A stretch of DNA of 54,092 nucleotides from Clostridiales bacterium (GCA_021205205.1 JAJPXY010000132.1:1-54092); one strand, 5' to 3'; shown: positions 1 through 8,506, counted from the stretch's first letter. Notes: generated by a model not told the origin, from the sequence alone. Translations and numbers: made by a program.

Positions 1-1
1 T

Positions 2-7
2 TATAAT
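2..7 (+). promoter_or_regulatory. Candidate -10 box of the acid-sugar operon
   Basis: A perfect TATAAT lies 90 bp before the first gene. The matching -35 box would be outside the window, so the promoter is only half visible. Confidence 0.4.
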
Positions 8-24
8 ATTTTTGTTATTTGAAA

Positions 25-42
25 GGCGTTTTCGAAAATGCC
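25..42. promoter_or_regulatory. 18-bp palindrome, candidate operator
   Basis: GGCGTTTTCGAAAATGCC is symmetric at 8 of 9 base pairs around a central CG. It lies between the candidate -10 box at 2-7 and the ribosome site of the pdxA2-like gene. This is the usual place for a repressor operator of LacI or GntR type, but no such regulator gene is in the window, so the binding protein is unknown. Confidence 0.45.
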
Positions 43-96
43 GCTGAGAAACGACAATTTTCTTGTTCGTTTCAGAAAATGAAAGGATGATGCGTC

Positions 97-1122
97 ATGT
101 CAACAAACTGGAAGCCCGTCACCGCCATTACTATGGGAGACCCAGCAGGCATCGGGCCGGAGATCTGCGTAGACACCATGTTGAGTTCCGAGATCGCCGA
201 CGCCTGCCGTCCCTTCGTCATCGGCTCCCAGGCCGTGATGGAAAAGGCCGCCGCCTGCCAGGGCAAGACCCTCAAGTTCCACCCCATCAGCGACCCCTCC
301 GAGGCTCTGTATGAGTTCGGTACCTGCGATATTCTGGAAACCGGCGACTACGACACCGACTCCCTGGAGTGGGGCAAGGTGCAGAAGCTGGCCGGTCAGA
401 TGGCGGTGGACTTCATCTACAAGTCCATCGACCTGGGCCTTGCCAAGAAGATCGACGCCGTCTCCACCGCCCCCATCAACAAGCAGGCCATCAAGCTGGT
501 GGGCGTCAAGGAGCCTGGTCACACCGAGATGTATCAGGTGAGAACCAACAGCCGCTATGCGCTGACCATGTTCTCCTGCCACAAGCTGCGGGTGTTCTTC
601 GTCTCCCGCCATATGTCCCTCATCGACGCCTGCAAGTATGCCACCAAGGAGGTGGTGCTCCAGGATGTCATCGACATCGACTACGAGCTGCGGAAGATCG
701 GCATTGATAACCCCCTGATTGCCGTGGCCGCGCTGAACCCCCACGGCGGCGACAACGGCCTGTTCGGCACCGAGGAGATCACCGAGCTGGCCCCCGCCGT
801 CAAGGCCGCCCAGGAGCGGGGCATCAACTGCGTAGGCCCTTGCCCCGCCGATTCCGTGTTCAACATCGGCAAGTCCGGCAAGTATGACGCCATCCTCTCC
901 CTCTACCACGACCAGGGCCACATCGCCTGCAAGACGCTGGACTTTGAGAAGTCCGTCACCCTGACCTTCGGCCTGCCCTTCATCCGCTCCTCCGTGGACC
1001 ATGGCACCGCCTTCGACGTGGCCGGCAAGGGCGTCGCCCAGGGCAACTCCATGATCGAGTCCACCAGGGTCGTCTCCGAGTACGCCACACTCCAGCACAA
1101 CAAGAACGCCGCGGAACAGTAA
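97..1122 (+). CDS. pdxA2: PdxA2-type 4-phospho-acid-sugar dehydrogenase
   Basis: This 341-residue protein belongs to the PdxA family of metal- and NAD-dependent beta-hydroxyacid decarboxylating dehydrogenases. GDPAGIGPE is at residues 14-22 and the substrate-phosphate motif GHTEM at 141-145. Metal-ligand histidines are H172, H216 and H271, with the same 55-residue spacing between the last two as H211/H266 of E. coli PdxA. In the PdxA2 branch the enzyme oxidises 4-phospho-D-threonate or -erythronate, and decarboxylation gives DHAP. The adjacent DUF1537 kinase gene, which would make that substrate, favours this role over vitamin B6 synthesis; no pdxJ or serC is nearby. The ATG at 97 follows GAAAGGATG. 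The stereochemistry of the substrate cannot be read from sequence. Confidence 0.88.
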   Translation: MSTNWKPVTAITMGDPAGIGPEICVDTMLSSEIADACRPFVIGSQAVMEKAAACQGKTLKFHPISDPSEALYEFGTCDILETGDYDTDSLEWGKVQKLAGQMAVDFIYKSIDLGLAKKIDAVSTAPINKQAIKLVGVKEPGHTEMYQVRTNSRYALTMFSCHKLRVFFVSRHMSLIDACKYATKEVVLQDVIDIDYELRKIGIDNPLIAVAALNPHGGDNGLFGTEEITELAPAVKAAQERGINCVGPCPADSVFNIGKSGKYDAILSLYHDQGHIACKTLDFEKSVTLTFGLPFIRSSVDHGTAFDVAGKGVAQGNSMIESTRVVSEYATLQHNKNAAEQ

Positions 1123-1169
1123 AAACACCGCGGACAACGCAAATATAATAGAAAGTGAGGTTGAACACT

Positions 1170-2510
1170 ATGCCGAAAATCGGAGCAGTCGCGGACGACC
1201 TGACCGGCGCGACGACCACAGGTGTACTGCTGGCCCGCTCCAAGGCCAGGACTGCCGTGTTCTTCAACGAGCAGGCCGCACTGAAGGCGGAGGGAATGGA
1301 GGAGCTGGATGCGGTCCTAATCTCCACCAGCAGCCGTCCGCTGCCCAAGGACGAGGCTTATCAGGCTGTTGTCTCCGCTACGGAGGCGCTGCAAAAGATG
1401 GGCGTCAAGTATTTCAGCAAGCGCATCGACACCACCCTCCGGGGCGGCGTGGGCGTAGAGATCGACGCCATGCTGGACACCATGGGTGACGACGCAGTTG
1501 CCGTGGTCGTCCCTGCCATGCCTCAGTCCCGCCGCGTTGTGGTGGGCGGGTATTCCGTCATTGACAGCGTGGCGCTGATCCGCACCCCCGTGGCTCAGGA
1601 CGTGCGCACCCCTGTGAAGGAAAACTATGTGCCCAAGCTGCTGAAGCAGCAGACCCGCCGCCAGGTGGGACTTGTGAAACTGGACGCTGTCCTGAAAGGC
1701 CCCAAAGTCATCGCCAAGAAGCTGATGTCCAAGCGGGAAAAGGGCTGCGAAGTCATCGTGGTGGACGCCATCAGCATCGAGGACGTGCAGGCGATCGCTC
1801 AGGCCTGTGTTCAGCTCCACTGGAACGTGCTGGCCGTTGACCCGGGCGCTTTTACCGCCAAGCTGGCCTACTGCCGGGGACTGATCCAGGCGGAAGAGGC
1901 CAATGTCCCCGAAGGCACCGTGGACGGGCAGGGCAAAACCGTGCTGATTACCGCGGGCAGCGCCTCCCCGGTCACCAAGCGCCAGATGGAAGTCCTCTGT
2001 GAGGACCCGCGGCACGTGCGGATCAGCATCGACCCAGTCCAGCTGATCGAAGGCGGTATGGCAGCGGAAGCCGAAGCCAGCCGGGCCGTTCAGGAGGTTC
2101 TGGCTCTGTTGGAACAGGAGCCAGCGCCCCGGGCCATCCTGCTGGAAACTGCCCTCCATGGAGTGCTGCTGAACCTGGACAAGGAAGACGCGGACCGGGA
2201 CTACTACGGCGGGCAGTGCGCCGACATGATCAACGCCTATCTGGGCCAGATCGTCAAAGCCGTTCTGGACGCCAAGCGGGACCAGATCGCCGGTCTCTAC
2301 TGCACCGGCGGCGACACCGAGGTCAACGTCTGCAATGCGCTGGACGTGCAGTGCCTGGAGGTAATGGACTACGTCATCGCCCAGGTGGACATCGGGCGGC
2401 TCACCGGTGCCTATGCCGGCATCCCCATCATTGGCAAGGGTGGGCTGACCGGAACGGACACCATTGTTCTCGACATCGTTGACCGCATCTTTAAGGAAGC
2501 GGCTCGATAA
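1170..2510 (+). CDS. DUF1537 four-carbon acid-sugar kinase
   Basis: This 446-residue protein starts with the substrate-domain signature ADDLTGA (residues 8-14). It ends with the nucleotide-domain motifs TGGDTEVNV and GIPIIGKGGLTGTD, in the order expected for the DtnK/OtnK kinases. These phosphorylate D-threonate, D-erythronate or 3-oxo derivatives at O4 using ATP. The start is set at the ATG at 1170, nine bases after GTGAGG; a longer reading begins upstream without a better ribosome site. It is 47 bp after the pdxA2-like gene, and the pair forms the established kinase-dehydrogenase couple of four-carbon acid-sugar catabolism. Which acid sugar it uses (DtnK, OtnK or LtnK type) is not decided by the sequence. 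Confidence 0.87.
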   Translation: MPKIGAVADDLTGATTTGVLLARSKARTAVFFNEQAALKAEGMEELDAVLISTSSRPLPKDEAYQAVVSATEALQKMGVKYFSKRIDTTLRGGVGVEIDAMLDTMGDDAVAVVVPAMPQSRRVVVGGYSVIDSVALIRTPVAQDVRTPVKENYVPKLLKQQTRRQVGLVKLDAVLKGPKVIAKKLMSKREKGCEVIVVDAISIEDVQAIAQACVQLHWNVLAVDPGAFTAKLAYCRGLIQAEEANVPEGTVDGQGKTVLITAGSASPVTKRQMEVLCEDPRHVRISIDPVQLIEGGMAAEAEASRAVQEVLALLEQEPAPRAILLETALHGVLLNLDKEDADRDYYGGQCADMINAYLGQIVKAVLDAKRDQIAGLYCTGGDTEVNVCNALDVQCLEVMDYVIAQVDIGRLTGAYAGIPIIGKGGLTGTDTIVLDIVDRIFKEAAR

Positions 2511-2539
2511 TAATATCAAAAAGAAGGAGGAGAGTACTT

Positions 2540-2977
2540 ATGAAAATCGCAATGGGCTGCGACCCCAACGCGGAAGATTTCAAGCAGGAAATGATCGCCT
2601 ACGTGAAGGAATTGGGCCACGAGGTCGTTGACTTCGGCAGCAAGGACATCATCTACGCCCATACCGCCTGCCGGGCGGCGGAAGCCGTCGCCGCTGGAGA
2701 GTGCGACCGGGGCATCCTGTTCTGCGGCACCGGCATCGGCGTGATGCTGGCCGCCAACAAGGTCAAGGGCGCTTATGCCGCCAACGTGAACAACGTCTAT
2801 TCCGCCAAGCGGGCCTGCCTGAGCAACAACTGCAACATCATCACCCTGGGCAGCCAGGTGACCGGCAATATGCTGGCCAAAGAGCTGATTGCCGCCTATC
2901 TGGACTGCACCTACGTCTGCAACGAGCGTTCCGGCAAGAAAGTGGACGCCATTGTAGGGTACGAGCAGACTCACTGA
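2540..2977 (+). CDS. RpiB/LacAB-family sugar-phosphate isomerase, divergent
   Basis: This 145-residue protein has the RpiB fold signature. It begins with a GCD motif (residues 6-8), has the catalytic-cysteine loop CGTGIG at 62-67 (C62 base) and then AANKVKG. In ribose-5-phosphate isomerases the next block carries a conserved His-Asp before VYSAK; here it reads NNVYSAK, and the later HNDAN block is NNCN. The ring-opening histidine region is therefore altered. Together with its position between an acid-sugar kinase and an acid-sugar permease, this suggests a tetrulose- or acid-sugar-phosphate isomerase rather than housekeeping RpiB. Start ATG follows AAGGAGGAG. It belongs to the same operon as its neighbours (29-bp and 64-bp gaps). 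Confidence 0.8.
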   Translation: MKIAMGCDPNAEDFKQEMIAYVKELGHEVVDFGSKDIIYAHTACRAAEAVAAGECDRGILFCGTGIGVMLAANKVKGAYAANVNNVYSAKRACLSNNCNIITLGSQVTGNMLAKELIAAYLDCTYVCNERSGKKVDAIVGYEQTH

Positions 2978-3041
2978 GGCCATCCCATCAGCAAGCTGAA
3001 CCCCCCCCGTTGTAATCTTGAAGAAATGAGGTAAGTACTTT

Positions 3042-4067
3042 ATGTCTGAAAACAAAGAAGAAAAGAAGCGACTTGATCTCGACCTGCTCCAGAAGATGAA
3101 GAACATCCCCTGCGGCCTGGTTCTGATCCCCCTGATCATCGCCGTGGTCATCGCCACCGTCTGTCCCCAGGTTTATCAAATCGTCGGTTATGTGACCGCT
3201 CTGTTCTATGAAGGCAACTCCTGCATGATGGGCTTCTTCCTCATCGTGTGCGGCTCCGCCATCGACGTGCGCCAGGTGGGCCTGCCGCTGTACAAAGGCG
3301 TGGTCATGACCGCCACCAAGCTGGCCCTGGGCGTTATCCTGGGCATGATCGTCGGCGCCCTCTGCGGTAACGCCGGTTTCCTGGGCCTGACCCCCTTCGT
3401 CATCATCGCCGCCATCACCAACTCCAACAGCTCTCTGTATATCTCCCTGTCCTCTCAGTTTGGTAATGCGTCCGATACCGGCGCTGTCTCCATTCTGTCC
3501 CTGAACGACGGCCCCTTCTTCACCCTGGTCGCCCTGGGCGCCACCGGTCTGGCGAACATCCCCTTCATGACCCTGATCGCCACCCTGACGCCCCTGCTGA
3601 TCGGCTTCATTTGGGGCAACCTGGACGCCGGTTTCCGCAAGACCTGCGCCACCGCCCAGCCCATCGTCACCTTCTTCATGACCATCTCCATCGGCGCCAA
3701 GACCAGCGTCTCCACCATCATCTCCGCCGGCGCTTCCGGCATCATCCTGGGCCTGTTCTCCGCCGCCACCGGCATCCTGTTCTTCTTCGTGGTCAACCTG
3801 CTGCTGCCCAAGAAGGAGCGCAACGCCATGGGCGCTGCCATCGGCACCACCGCTCTGAACTCCGCCCAGACCCCCGCCGCTGTGGCAGAGGCCGACCCCA
3901 CCATGGAGCCTTATGTCGCTTCCGCTACCGCCCAGTGCGCCACCGCTTCCGTCATCACCCTTTTCCTGTGCCCCTTCATTGTCACCTTCTTCGACAACTA
4001 TATGCGTAAGCACAGAAAGGGCATCTACTCCGCCGAAGGCTGGGCCGCCGACAAGGTTGTCGAGTAA
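3042..4067 (+). CDS. kdgT: KdgT-type 2-keto-3-deoxygluconate/acid-sugar permease
   Basis: This 341-residue polytopic protein has about ten hydrophobic segments, starting near residue 22. It shows the KdgT family run NSNSSLY followed by SQFGNASDTGAVSILSL near residues 127-150. Family members import 2-keto-3-deoxygluconate by proton symport. In this cluster the cargo is more likely a four-carbon acid sugar or a related aldonate. The ATG follows GAGGTAAG. A tract of nine C residues lies just upstream in the 64-bp gap. A strong hairpin at 4098-4133 follows the stop codon. Confidence 0.87.
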   Translation: MSENKEEKKRLDLDLLQKMKNIPCGLVLIPLIIAVVIATVCPQVYQIVGYVTALFYEGNSCMMGFFLIVCGSAIDVRQVGLPLYKGVVMTATKLALGVILGMIVGALCGNAGFLGLTPFVIIAAITNSNSSLYISLSSQFGNASDTGAVSILSLNDGPFFTLVALGATGLANIPFMTLIATLTPLLIGFIWGNLDAGFRKTCATAQPIVTFFMTISIGAKTSVSTIISAGASGIILGLFSAATGILFFFVVNLLLPKKERNAMGAAIGTTALNSAQTPAAVAEADPTMEPYVASATAQCATASVITLFLCPFIVTFFDNYMRKHRKGIYSAEGWAADKVVE

Positions 4068-4097
4068 GCGCAGTCTCTCTCTGAACCCCACCTAAAC

Positions 4098-4133
4098 CAT
4101 GCTCCGACAGGCCTCATGGCCTGCCGGAGCATG
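4098..4133 (+). other. Strong hairpin after kdgT
   Basis: CATGCTCCG pairs with CGGAGCATG and CAGGCC with GGCCTG around a TCAT loop. No U-tract follows, so it is more likely an mRNA 3'-end stabiliser or partial terminator than a classical intrinsic terminator. It could uncouple expression of the membrane protein and tpiA-like gene from kdgT. Confidence 0.5.
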
Positions 4134-4194
4134 GAACAAACACAGCTTGCTATTCAATTAAACGCACCGCCTGAGCGGAGAAAGGAACGTTATC

Positions 4195-4776
4195 ATGAAC
4201 CAGGAATCCAATGCCTGCACTGCCTTTGACGACAACACACAGTATCAGTCCACTGCCCCTGCGTCCCCTGACAGGGCGGAGCTGGATGTGAATATGAACG
4301 CAAAATATATCTACGATATGCTGCTCTATCATATGTACTCCACGCTGGGCGGGTTCATGATCAACATCGTTGGGCTGACGATCATTATTCTGGGCGGTAT
4401 GCAGCTTTACTTTGGCCGGACCACACTCTGGGGCGCCGCGACCTACTGCGCCTTTGGTATCCTGCTGCTGGTGGCGACCCCCCTTAGCCTGAGAATGCGG
4501 GCCAACAACACCATGAAGCAGAGCAAATTCCAGAACGATCTCCACTACGGCTTCGACAACAGCGGCATTGATGAAACCATCGGCGGCGGCACCAACCACT
4601 ACGGCTGGAACCAGGTGGAGAAAGCGGTCAGCACCCCCAAGACCATCTCTTTCTATATGGAGGGCAACGACAGCGTGCTGGTGTTCCCCAAGGAGTCCTT
4701 CGACAACGAGACCTTCCAGTCCGCCATGTGGTATCTCAGCCACAATGTGGTGATGGGCAAAATTTATATCCACTGA
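4195..4776 (+). CDS. Small membrane protein of unknown function
   Basis: I do not recognise this 193-residue protein. It has a polar N-terminus of about 45 residues, two adjacent hydrophobic segments (roughly residues 52-72 and 78-98) and a soluble C-terminal half. The pattern, with a hydrophobic pair followed by a segment rich in aromatic and charged residues ending HNVVMGKIYIH, resembles YcxB-like membrane proteins with a PH-like cytosolic domain, but the match is weak. The ATG follows GGAGAAAGG. It sits between kdgT and the tpiA-like gene and is probably co-transcribed with the latter (61-bp gap). Confidence 0.7.
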   Translation: MNQESNACTAFDDNTQYQSTAPASPDRAELDVNMNAKYIYDMLLYHMYSTLGGFMINIVGLTIIILGGMQLYFGRTTLWGAATYCAFGILLLVATPLSLRMRANNTMKQSKFQNDLHYGFDNSGIDETIGGGTNHYGWNQVEKAVSTPKTISFYMEGNDSVLVFPKESFDNETFQSAMWYLSHNVVMGKIYIH

Positions 4777-4837
4777 TGAGCGCCGTCAGCCCTCTATCGA
4801 TCTTATGCGCCCTGCGCAGAATAACAGGAGCAACACT

Positions 4838-5545
4838 ATGGAAACTGTGAAAACCCCCTTCCTCTTTGTAAATCCCAAGTCTTATCTTTACGGAAGTCAG
4901 AGCCTGTCGCTGGCCCTGGCGGCAGATCAGCTGGCGCAGGAGACCGGCGTGCAAATCTTCTTCACCTGTCCCTATGCAGACTTGCGTCTGATTGCGGAAC
5001 ATACGCAGCATATCATCGTTACCGCGCAAAATATGGATTCTCTTACCCCTGGACGCGGAATGGGGGCAATTCTGCCGGAATCGCTGGTGGAAGCTGGTGC
5101 GAAGGCCGTGGTTCTCAACCATGCCGAAAACCAGAAAACGGTGGCGGAGCTTTACGCCTGTATCTGCCGGGCCAGGGAACTGAACCTGCTCACGATCGTC
5201 TGCGCGGATTCTGTTACGGAGGCCAAAGCGGTCGCTGAGCTGGGTGTGGACGTCATTTTGGCGGAGCCAACCGAGCTGATCGGGACTGGTACCACAGCTG
5301 ACGATGACTACACGATACAGGCTACCCGCGCCATCAAGGCGGTAGACCCGAATGTTAAAGTGATGATCGCCTCCGGCATTACCACGGCTGAGGACTGTTA
5401 TAAGGTCGTCTATCTGGGCGCAGACGGTACCGGCTCCACTTCCGGCATCGTCAAGGCGCCTGACCCCGCCCTTCGAGTCAAAGAGATGGTTCATGCCATT
5501 TTGCAGGCCATGGAGGATCGGAACGCCGACCGGACGTGCAGATAA
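4838..5545 (+). CDS. tpiA: Short, archaeal-type triosephosphate isomerase
   Basis: This 235-residue protein keeps all TIM catalytic residues: N12 and K14 in VNPK, the electrophile H95 in VLNHAE, and the base E143 in AEPTELIGTG. The spacing is short: the glutamate is near 143, against about 165 in bacterial enzymes, and EPTELIGTG is the form seen in archaeal-type TIM. It should interconvert DHAP and GAP, so it would drain the DHAP made by the kinase/PdxA2 pair; a related phospho-tetrulose isomerase role is possible. The start at 4838 is chosen because AGGAG lies eight bases upstream; the frame is open further upstream. A housekeeping TIM is probably encoded elsewhere. Confidence 0.82.
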   Translation: METVKTPFLFVNPKSYLYGSQSLSLALAADQLAQETGVQIFFTCPYADLRLIAEHTQHIIVTAQNMDSLTPGRGMGAILPESLVEAGAKAVVLNHAENQKTVAELYACICRARELNLLTIVCADSVTEAKAVAELGVDVILAEPTELIGTGTTADDDYTIQATRAIKAVDPNVKVMIASGITTAEDCYKVVYLGADGTGSTSGIVKAPDPALRVKEMVHAILQAMEDRNADRTCR

Positions 5546-5551
5546 CATACA

Positions 5552-5579
5552 AACAGCCGCCTCATATGGGACGGCTGTT
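5552..5579 (+). other. Hairpin after tpiA-like gene
   Basis: AACAGCCG pairs with CGGCTGTT around a 12-base loop, seven bases after the stop codon. It is not followed by a U-tract. The remaining stretch 5580-5788 shows no gene I can support; short open frames there have no ribosome site and no recognisable protein. Confidence 0.4.
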
Positions 5580-5788
5580 ACAGTGGAACCACCAGACCTC
5601 TGCCTGCGGCCTGCACGCCCATGTAAACTGCGACAGCCTGAGAGACGCCCCGCCCAGCATCACTTTTGCTTTTCCCGTGCTGAACCCATGGTTTGATTAC
5701 GAGCAAGCCAAACTCTGACAGGATATTCTGCACAAAATAAAAACATGATGCGGTCAAAATTTAATGTAGTTTCGCTTTTTGAAAAGGA

Positions 5789-5817
5789 TTGACAAACGAA
5801 ACAAGTTGTTTTATTCT
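5789..5817 (+). promoter_or_regulatory. Promoter of the YitT gene with spacer palindrome
   Basis: TTGACA (5789-5794), a 17-bp spacer and TATTCT (5812-5817) form a sigma-A promoter. The spacer ends with an inverted repeat, AAACAAGTTGTTT (5799-5811), placed where a bound repressor would block polymerase. Confidence 0.7.
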
Positions 5818-5850
5818 GTGGGTGAAATGATTGATATGGTCAGGTGAATC

Positions 5851-6735
5851 ATGATGAACGCATCTCCTTGGAACTGGCGGGAATTTCTGGGCGCATTGGG
5901 CGGGACGTTTCTGTTTGCGCTTGCGGTCAATGTCTTTATTGTTCCCCAAAATCTTTATAACGGGAATTTACTGGGCATCAGTCAGCTGCTGCGGACGCTG
6001 ATTCTTTTCCTGTTTCCCCTACACGTTCCCTTCGATATTGCAGGTATCATCAGTTATATCCTGAATATCCCAATGCTGATCCTCGCCTACGTGGCGCTGA
6101 GCAGGAGCGTGTTCCTCAAGACTATCGTATGTGTGACACTTCAAACGGTTTTCCTGACCCTGATCCCCATCCCCTCTGAGCCGATTCTGAACGATACACT
6201 GGCAGGATGCGTCATTGGCGGCCTTTTGGCTGGCTACGGCTGCGGGCTGGTGCTCCGGTTCCACTTCACCGGCGGGGGCACGGATGTGCTGGGCCTGGTG
6301 CTCACCAAAAAGTACACCTCGTTCAGCGTGGGCAAGCTCAGCATCGTCATCAATATCTTTGTCTACAGCATCTGCGCCCTGACGCAGAACATCGAGACTG
6401 CCATTTATTCGATCATTTATGCGGTTGCCACGTCTCTGGTCATTGACAGGGTCCATTCGGAAAACATTTGCAGCGAGGCGACCATCTTCTGCCCCAGCGA
6501 GATGGACGCCCAGGAGATCGTCCGCTATCTGGTGGATACCCTCCATCGGACCGCTACCCGCTGGGAGGGCGTCGGCGGCTACAGCGGCAGCAACGTCCAC
6601 ATCATCTACACTGTGGTCTCCCAGTACGAGCTGCGGTTTCTGGAGCGGTACCTGAAACACAACCACCGGCAGGCGTTCCTAGTCAAGCAGCACAACGTTG
6701 GTATCACCGGGCACTTTGAAAAATATCTGCTTTGA
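5851..6735 (+). CDS. YitT family membrane protein (DUF161 + DUF2179)
   Basis: This 294-residue protein has an N-terminal membrane domain of about five or six helices with the typical FALAVNVFIVPQNLYNGNLLG opening near residues 23-43. A glycine-rich loop, FTGGGTDVLGLVL, lies near residue 142. The C-terminal soluble domain (from about residue 205, SENICSEATIF onward) is the DUF2179 domain. YitT proteins are common in Bacillota and their transport role is not settled. It has its own promoter at 5789-5817 and a terminator at 6740-6777, so it is a single-gene unit. A tandem ATG at 5851/5854 leaves the exact start ambiguous, and the ribosome site is weak. Confidence 0.88.
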   Translation: MMNASPWNWREFLGALGGTFLFALAVNVFIVPQNLYNGNLLGISQLLRTLILFLFPLHVPFDIAGIISYILNIPMLILAYVALSRSVFLKTIVCVTLQTVFLTLIPIPSEPILNDTLAGCVIGGLLAGYGCGLVLRFHFTGGGTDVLGLVLTKKYTSFSVGKLSIVINIFVYSICALTQNIETAIYSIIYAVATSLVIDRVHSENICSEATIFCPSEMDAQEIVRYLVDTLHRTATRWEGVGGYSGSNVHIIYTVVSQYELRFLERYLKHNHRQAFLVKQHNVGITGHFEKYLL

Positions 6736-6739
6736 GGCG

Positions 6740-6777
6740 AAAACCGGCGCACCCCATGCGGGCGCGCCGGTTTTTTT
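6740..6777. terminator. Intrinsic terminator between convergent yitT and BCCT genes
   Basis: AAAACCGGCGC pairs with GCGCCGGTTTT, followed by a T7 run on the + strand. The four leading A residues give a short U-run on the - strand, so it may work weakly in both directions. Confidence 0.85.
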
Positions 6778-6809
6778 GGTCCATTTTTCAGTGGGGCAGC
6801 GGGGCGGCG

Positions 6810-8471
6810 CTATGCCGATTTCCGCGCTTTCCGGGCTGCTCGTTTGGCCTCCCGTTTGGCCTCCGCCTCCTCCTGACCCTCATAGGGCAGGCGCTGGCTG
6901 GGAATGGGTTTGCCGTTTTCGTCGTAATCCTCCTGGAAGGTGTCGTATTTGGCGGGGTTCATCATGACCTTGATCCACCCCCAGATAAAGAACACGAACA
7001 TGATGGCGGCAGGGAACCCGCCCACGTTGCACAGCTCCTTGATGCCGTCGATCCCGTTGCCGCAGACGGCGACCAGACACAGCACGCCCAGCGTAGCGCC
7101 CCAGACGATTTTGAGTATGATGGGGGACTCAGTGTCGTCCACGGTCAGGCCCTCGGTACACAGACCGGCCATGGCGTTGGTATTGGAGTCCGCCGCTGTG
7201 ACGAAGGAGACGAACACAATCAGCAGGAACAGGGGAATGGTGATGATGCTCAGCGGCAGATTCTCCAGCACCGCGTAGGTGGCCGCCTCGGTGCCTCCGG
7301 CGACCATGGCGTCGTAGATGCCGTAACCGGCCAGCTCAAAGTTGATGGCAGTGCCGGAGAACAGGCCAATCCAGACGGCGCTGAATAGCGCGGGGATGAA
7401 GAAAATCACGTTGATGGTCTCCCGGACGGTGTAGCCTTTGGAAATCTTCCCCAAGAAAACCGCCGTGATGGGCATCCATGCCAGCCAGCAGCACATATAG
7501 AAGCTGGGCCACCAGCGGGACCAACCGTCGCCCTCAGCTGCGGAGGTCCAAAGGCCCATCTGGAAGAAATTCGTCAGGAACCCGCCGAAGCTCTCCACCG
7601 TCAGGTCTAGGATGTAGGCTGTGGGGCCGCAGAGCAGGATGAACAGGCCCATGACCATGTAAATTCTGGAGTTGATGGTGGACAGGATGCGGATGCCGTT
7701 CATGACGCCGGAGGCCGCCGAGGCAATGAACGCGACGACGATGGCCACACCGCAGATGATGTAAAGATAGGTCCCGTTGGGGATGCCGGTCAGACTGGTG
7801 ATGCCGCCGGAGAGCAGCAGCACGCCGGAGCCCATGGAGGCTGCCATGCCGCAGACCAGGCAGAACAGGCAGATGCAGTCCACCACGGGGGTCAGTTTGG
7901 TGGCCCAGCGGTCGCCCAGCGTGGGGACCAGCATGGAGCCGATGGCAAAGCGCCGCTTCATGTTGAAGAACACAAAGGCGAACAGCAGCGCCGGCAGGCC
8001 GTAAATCGCCATGGGGGAGAAGGTCCACTCCAGGAACAGCGTCTGCATGGCCCAGCGAATGGACGCGCCGGAATAGGCCCCTTCGGTGATGTTCGTGGGG
8101 GGCGCGGTGATGTGGTACATGGGTTCGGCGCAGGCCCACAGCAGAATGCCTGCGGCCATGATGGTACACAAGATGATCCAGACGTAGTTGGTGTAACTCA
8201 TCATGGGGCGGCATTTGGAGCCGCCAAAGCGGACCTTGCTGATGGGGGCGAAGTAGGAGACCACCATCAGCACCACGGCCAGGGTGGTCGTGCTGTTAAA
8301 GAGCCACTGGAAGTTGGTCACGATGAAGGTCTGCGCCGTACTCATGGCCGTCTCGAAAGCGGTGTAGCTGACACAGCTGACGATCAGGATGGCCACAATG
8401 ATCAGCCAGGGCGGCAGGAAGATGGCCCATTTTATCTTTTTGGACGGGGCGGTTGTGGTGTTTTCTGGCAT
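6810..8471 (-). CDS. BCCT family betaine/carnitine/choline-type transporter
   Basis: This 553-residue protein has 12 hydrophobic segments. It carries the BCCT hallmarks: the NFQWLFNSTTTLAVV opening helix, the GILLWACAEPMYH segment near residue 100, and the tryptophan-rich GWSRWWPSFYMCCWLAWMP segment of TM8. The charged C-terminal tail (EAEAKREAKRAARKARK) is typical. It imports or exchanges quaternary ammonium compounds such as glycine betaine, carnitine or butyrobetaine; the sequence does not decide between Na+ symport and CaiT-like exchange. The start at 8471 follows AAAGGAGGT; an upstream extension is arginine/glycine-rich non-coding read-through. It is 182 bp downstream of the YcxB-like gene on the same strand. 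Confidence 0.92.
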   Translation of the reverse strand: MPENTTTAPSKKIKWAIFLPPWLIIVAILIVSCVSYTAFETAMSTAQTFIVTNFQWLFNSTTTLAVVLMVVSYFAPISKVRFGGSKCRPMMSYTNYVWIILCTIMAAGILLWACAEPMYHITAPPTNITEGAYSGASIRWAMQTLFLEWTFSPMAIYGLPALLFAFVFFNMKRRFAIGSMLVPTLGDRWATKLTPVVDCICLFCLVCGMAASMGSGVLLLSGGITSLTGIPNGTYLYIICGVAIVVAFIASAASGVMNGIRILSTINSRIYMVMGLFILLCGPTAYILDLTVESFGGFLTNFFQMGLWTSAAEGDGWSRWWPSFYMCCWLAWMPITAVFLGKISKGYTVRETINVIFFIPALFSAVWIGLFSGTAINFELAGYGIYDAMVAGGTEAATYAVLENLPLSIITIPLFLLIVFVSFVTAADSNTNAMAGLCTEGLTVDDTESPIILKIVWGATLGVLCLVAVCGNGIDGIKELCNVGGFPAAIMFVFFIWGWIKVMMNPAKYDTFQEDYDENGKPIPSQRLPYEGQEEAEAKREAKRAARKARKSA

Positions 8472-8506
8472 AAACGTACCTCCTTTTCTTTCGTGCGCGG
8501 CAGACA

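Noticed and set aside
5536..5718. A 60-codon frame after the tpiA-like gene
   Set aside because: It overlaps the tpiA-like stop codon and hairpin, has no ribosome site and no recognisable sequence.
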